Source: Hoplostethus atlanticus
Lineage: Eukaryota > Chordata > Actinopteri > Trachichthyiformes > Trachichthyidae
Length of the DNA stretch: 64,000 nucleotides
Assembly: GCA_034670405.1 (NCBI GenBank)
Contig: JAXDDX010000119.1
Location: forward strand, 439,501-503,500
Direction: 5' to 3'
The notes below the pieces were generated by a model, which was not told the DNA's origin, searched no databases, and was given only the letters and a program-made list of their open reading frames with translations. This document shows positions 61,481-64,000 of this stretch, piece by piece. The translations under genes were made by a program, and so were the position numbers. The number at the start of each line of letters is the position of its first letter. The first letter of the stretch is position 1.

Positions 61481-61925
61481 GTGCGAAAGTTAAGGGGGAA
61501 AAACGGCTTTCACGACCATTACTATTTGAATTAACTGCCAAGTATTCACAGGTGTGTTTAATTGGTTATTTACAACGCCTCTGAACGCGTGTCAGCCAAT
61601 CAGAACTGAGGACCGGAACTACAAAAATACTTGTACATTTTACCAACATATTTAATTATTTCAAGATTAGATCCGGATTCAAGATTTCACAAGCCTATAC
61701 GCAATAGAAAAAGGATATTTTTTGACTCCAGCTGTTCGGAGATTGCTTGAAATCTTCCTTGAAGTCGCTGCATCGTTTCTTCCATCTAAAGAAAATCAAA
61801 GCACCGAAAGTGGTGGTTACGTTCTTCAGTTAGCTTATCGGTACGTGTTTTTGACGTGACGTTAAGTAAATTACACTTACTGTCTCCGTCATGTGTTCGG
61901 CTGGCTTGCAGTCTGTATTTGACAT
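61392..61925 (-). CDS. HSBP1-family coiled-coil protein, complete, three exons, one AT-AC intron
   Basis: Exons 61925-61881, 61785-61719 and 61480-61392 total 201 bp and encode 66 residues. The core [16 protein letters not shown]...[17 protein letters not shown] aligns without gaps to heat shock factor binding protein 1 (…[34 protein letters not shown]). [13 protein letters not shown] also recalls HSBP1L1. HSBP1 is a small hexameric/trimeric coiled coil reported to bind the HSF1 trimer and to support WASH complex assembly. The [16 protein letters not shown]-terminus and the short MDDQPK tail are divergent, so a paralogue (hsbp1-like or hsbp1l1) is possible. Exon 1 to 2 uses GTAAGT...TTTAG, phase 0; the second intron is U12-type AT-AC. 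Confidence 0.85.
61481..61718 (-). other. Minor-spliceosome (U12-type) AT-AC intron
   Basis: 238 bp. Donor ATATCCTTTTT from 61718 downward, branch-site-like CCCTTAAC with its adenosines at 61491-61490, and acceptor AC at 61482-61481, 9-10 bases from the branch. All three match U12 consensus (ATATCCTTT, TTCCTTAAC, AC). No GT-AG pair joins these exons in frame. Splicing here joins AAA A to TC GAT, giving K-I-D exactly where HSBP1 has R-I-D. Confidence 0.85.
61719..61785 (-). CDS. HSBP1-like coding exon 2
   Basis: 22 codons plus one base, [20 protein letters not shown] then SK. Acceptor TTCTTTAG at 61787-61786. It ends with the A that completes an Ile codon after the AT-AC intron. Confidence 0.85.
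61881..61925 (-). CDS. HSBP1-like coding exon 1
   Basis: 15 codons, [15 protein letters not shown], then donor ACA|GTAAGTG at 61880-61879. The first ATG after a GGAGGAAGA leader. Poorly conserved N-terminus, so the start is the least certain part. Confidence 0.7.
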
Positions 61926-64000
61926 TCTTCCTCCAACGCCAAACAAACCTTTCGATTTGTCCGGTATTAGCTCGTGAGAATCAGTTTGACAACTAAACCA
62001 TGCCACCTGACTGCTACTGACGACTTGATATAGTCTAATTTAGGTCCAAACAACAGTGTTAGAAATCTCAACTCAATTCAATTCTTCCCATGTAGGCGTT
62101 GCGACTTCCATAACTTTGGAGATAGCTGGGCAGGTCACTGTCAAGCTAGCCAAAATAAAAACAATAGGGCCTTCCGGTTGTAAATAGATTAAAATTCAAA
62201 ATAAAAGCTTTGTTGTCGTACGATTTTGCTACGTTTTTTTCCAGTAATGCAAAGTACCAAAGATAAAATAAAGAACATATTTAAGGACTGAGGACCCAGT
62301 ACTCAATTGTTGATTCTTCAAAAAAGTCACATTTACAGATATTCAAACATGCAGTGACTGGGTAATCTATGGCCTAGGGCCTAGGCTGTGATCATTATGC
62401 TAAACAACCACAAATCTAAACAGAAATCAAGTATACTTTCAGAATGACATTAATATTATTTCCCTTTTCTCTTTGCTCAAATTTACATCCGGTTGATATT
62501 ACTTACCGTGATGGATGCTATGGATTTCTATCAAGTGACAAATGTAATGTTTATTTTGAAGGTAACACTTCCTTACTTCTGGTCCTATTCTGGCTAACAC
62601 TGATTTACTTGACCTTGACTTCCACAATTTGGGAGTTGCATGGCCAGATCCGTTTCCATGTTGGTTAACCCTTTGTAAACTAGTTGCTTGTCCAACTGGT
62701 GTCTCATTTATTGTGTGATGAGGAAGAGGAGGAGGAGGCGCAAATGGCTCCAGCCTGCCGCTTCATGTTGGAGCTTTGGTTTTTATATAAGGGAATTATC
62801 CTGGTTTACAGTGACAGATGAGAGGCAGTCTGCCATCAGGGTTACATAACGTGTATTATTAAGCCCTTCTTACAAATCTTTATAATCTGGATTTTGCGTC
62901 AGCCATCCACTCTATGCATTCCTTTTGTATTATTTGAATTTTAGACTGTGTAATACAATCTATAATGCTCTTTATTGCCCAAATTACCTGTTCTAATGGC
63001 CTGTAATCTACTAGGCAGAATAGGCCGAGTCTTGACGTGGCTGGGAGTAACTGGGAGTGTCTTGCATGCTGTTCAATATATTTTTCTTACTGCGAAAGGC
63101 TTATTTGATTTAGCCAAACAATATAATCCTCAAGGTCTTAGTTAGATACGGATAATGTTGTGAGACCTAGAAATGTCTTTAAAATTGGTGGGGGGGGGAT
63201 TATGTCTGTATTGAATATTTATGAGGAATCATAAACTAACTGCTGTATGCATTGAGCCTGATTCCTGGTGGTGGAGCGCGTGCAGTCAAAATGATTTGGA
63301 CACCTGAATTTTCATACAGCCCCACTAGAGTACTGGAGTTTTTGTCGTTCTGTGTTTAAGAACAGAAAAAATGATGTCACGCTTGAGAGGAGCCATCTTA
63401 CTTAAGATGAGGATCTTTGATCAAAGGCGTGACTTCTGACGTATCAGGAAGCATTGCTCTGCTTCTGTTTTGTGGAGACAGTTGGTGAAAAAGAAGAATT
63501 GTAACGCAGGTACCATGAAATAGTGCAGAATAAATGCATATTTCCAAATTCCAGTCGTTTTCAAGGGCTTTTTTTTTTTTTTTACTATCTCGGATATCTT
63601 TGATGTTTTTTTTGCTGCTAAATTATATTTTGCCGCCGCACAAACCGTGTAGCAAGCGTCAACAAATCAGTTGAATCAGAAGATGTGTTTAGTAAAGAGT
63701 AGATTATAGGGGACAGTTGGTCTCGTCGACCGCCAGTACCCTGCTGTTGCTTTTGGCGAGCATCGTTGTTTTATATAATACAGTAATATATTGACGTTTG
63801 CACTGTTTGGACATTTGTTCCCTGCTGTTACAGTAACGTTAGCCCGCCTCGTCATTTCCGATTCGGTGCTCGGCTTATGATGGCGTGGCAGTAGCTTGCT
63901 TTTTGTCTGCGTCTCACCCGTGCACGGACAATGAATGGGAGAAGCATTTACGGATATTACTCTATTTACTCTCAGAGTCACTTTAGGGAATCACAAGAGG
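61926..64000. other. Upstream flank of the HSBP1-like gene, no gene seen
   Basis: Would hold its promoter; no TATA box or CpG block stands out. AT-rich and mostly unique, with a G run (63189-63197) and a T run (63569-63583). The short open frames have no family resemblance. Confidence 0.5.

Noticed and set aside
61481..61520. GT-AG acceptor for HSBP1-like exon 3 using the AG near 61510
   Set aside because: It puts the exon out of frame or adds residues foreign to the family, whereas the AT-AC junction gives an exact family alignment.
63676..63981. Minus-strand open frame of 101 codons at the window end
   Set aside because: No motif, no splice or family support; likely chance.

Overview
The window is vertebrate nuclear DNA, almost certainly from a ray-finned (teleost) fish. 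The evidence is intron-split genes with GT-AG junctions, very dense CA/TG and CT/GA microsatellites, and a repeat load typical of teleosts (L2/CR1-like and other LINE relics, piggyBac, Tc1/mariner, hAT-type MITEs, DIRS-like relics, SINE tails). Coding sequence is under 4% of the window. Most long open frames are translations of microsatellites and are not genes.

Three protein-coding genes are supported, all on the minus strand. (1) nt5c1a (cytosolic 5'-nucleotidase 1A), six coding exons between 19198 and 3990. The exons total 1119 bp with matching phases, giving a complete 372-residue protein. (2) hpcal4 (hippocalcin-like 4, a neuronal calcium sensor), three coding exons between 32664 and 31454, giving a complete 191-residue protein. 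A non-coding first exon and promoter are proposed near 44.76-44.87 kb. (3) A small HSBP1-family coiled-coil gene, three coding exons between 61925 and 61392, giving 66 residues. The nt5c1a/hpcal4 pair keeps the order and orientation I recall from human chromosome 1p34. The three genes have unrelated roles (AMP breakdown, neuronal Ca2+ sensing, HSF1/WASH-associated coiled coil) and nothing suggests joint function.

Layout: 1-3.99 kb, flank and possible 3' UTR of nt5c1a; 4-19.2 kb, nt5c1a, with an 8.9 kb first intron carrying a LINE relic, a TTAA-flanked MITE and an hAT-type MITE; 19.2-31.4 kb, intergenic DNA with a piggyBac-like element, an L2-like LINE pseudogene, a Tc1/mariner relic and a fold-back element; 31.4-32.7 kb, hpcal4 coding exons; 32.7-44.9 kb, the proposed hpcal4 5' intron with very long (GA)n, (CT)n and (CA)n tracts; 45-60 kb, non-coding DNA with a DIRS-like relic and MITEs; 60.2-62 kb, the HSBP1-like gene; 62-64 kb, its upstream flank.

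The most notable signal is the second intron of the HSBP1-like gene. It has no usable GT-AG junctions but has an ATATCCTTT donor, a CCTTAAC branch motif and an AC acceptor. Removing it restores an uninterrupted HSBP1-family alignment, so it reads as a minor-spliceosome (U12-type) AT-AC intron. No operon, phage, CRISPR or defence-type system is present, and I did not find a clearly new multi-gene system.
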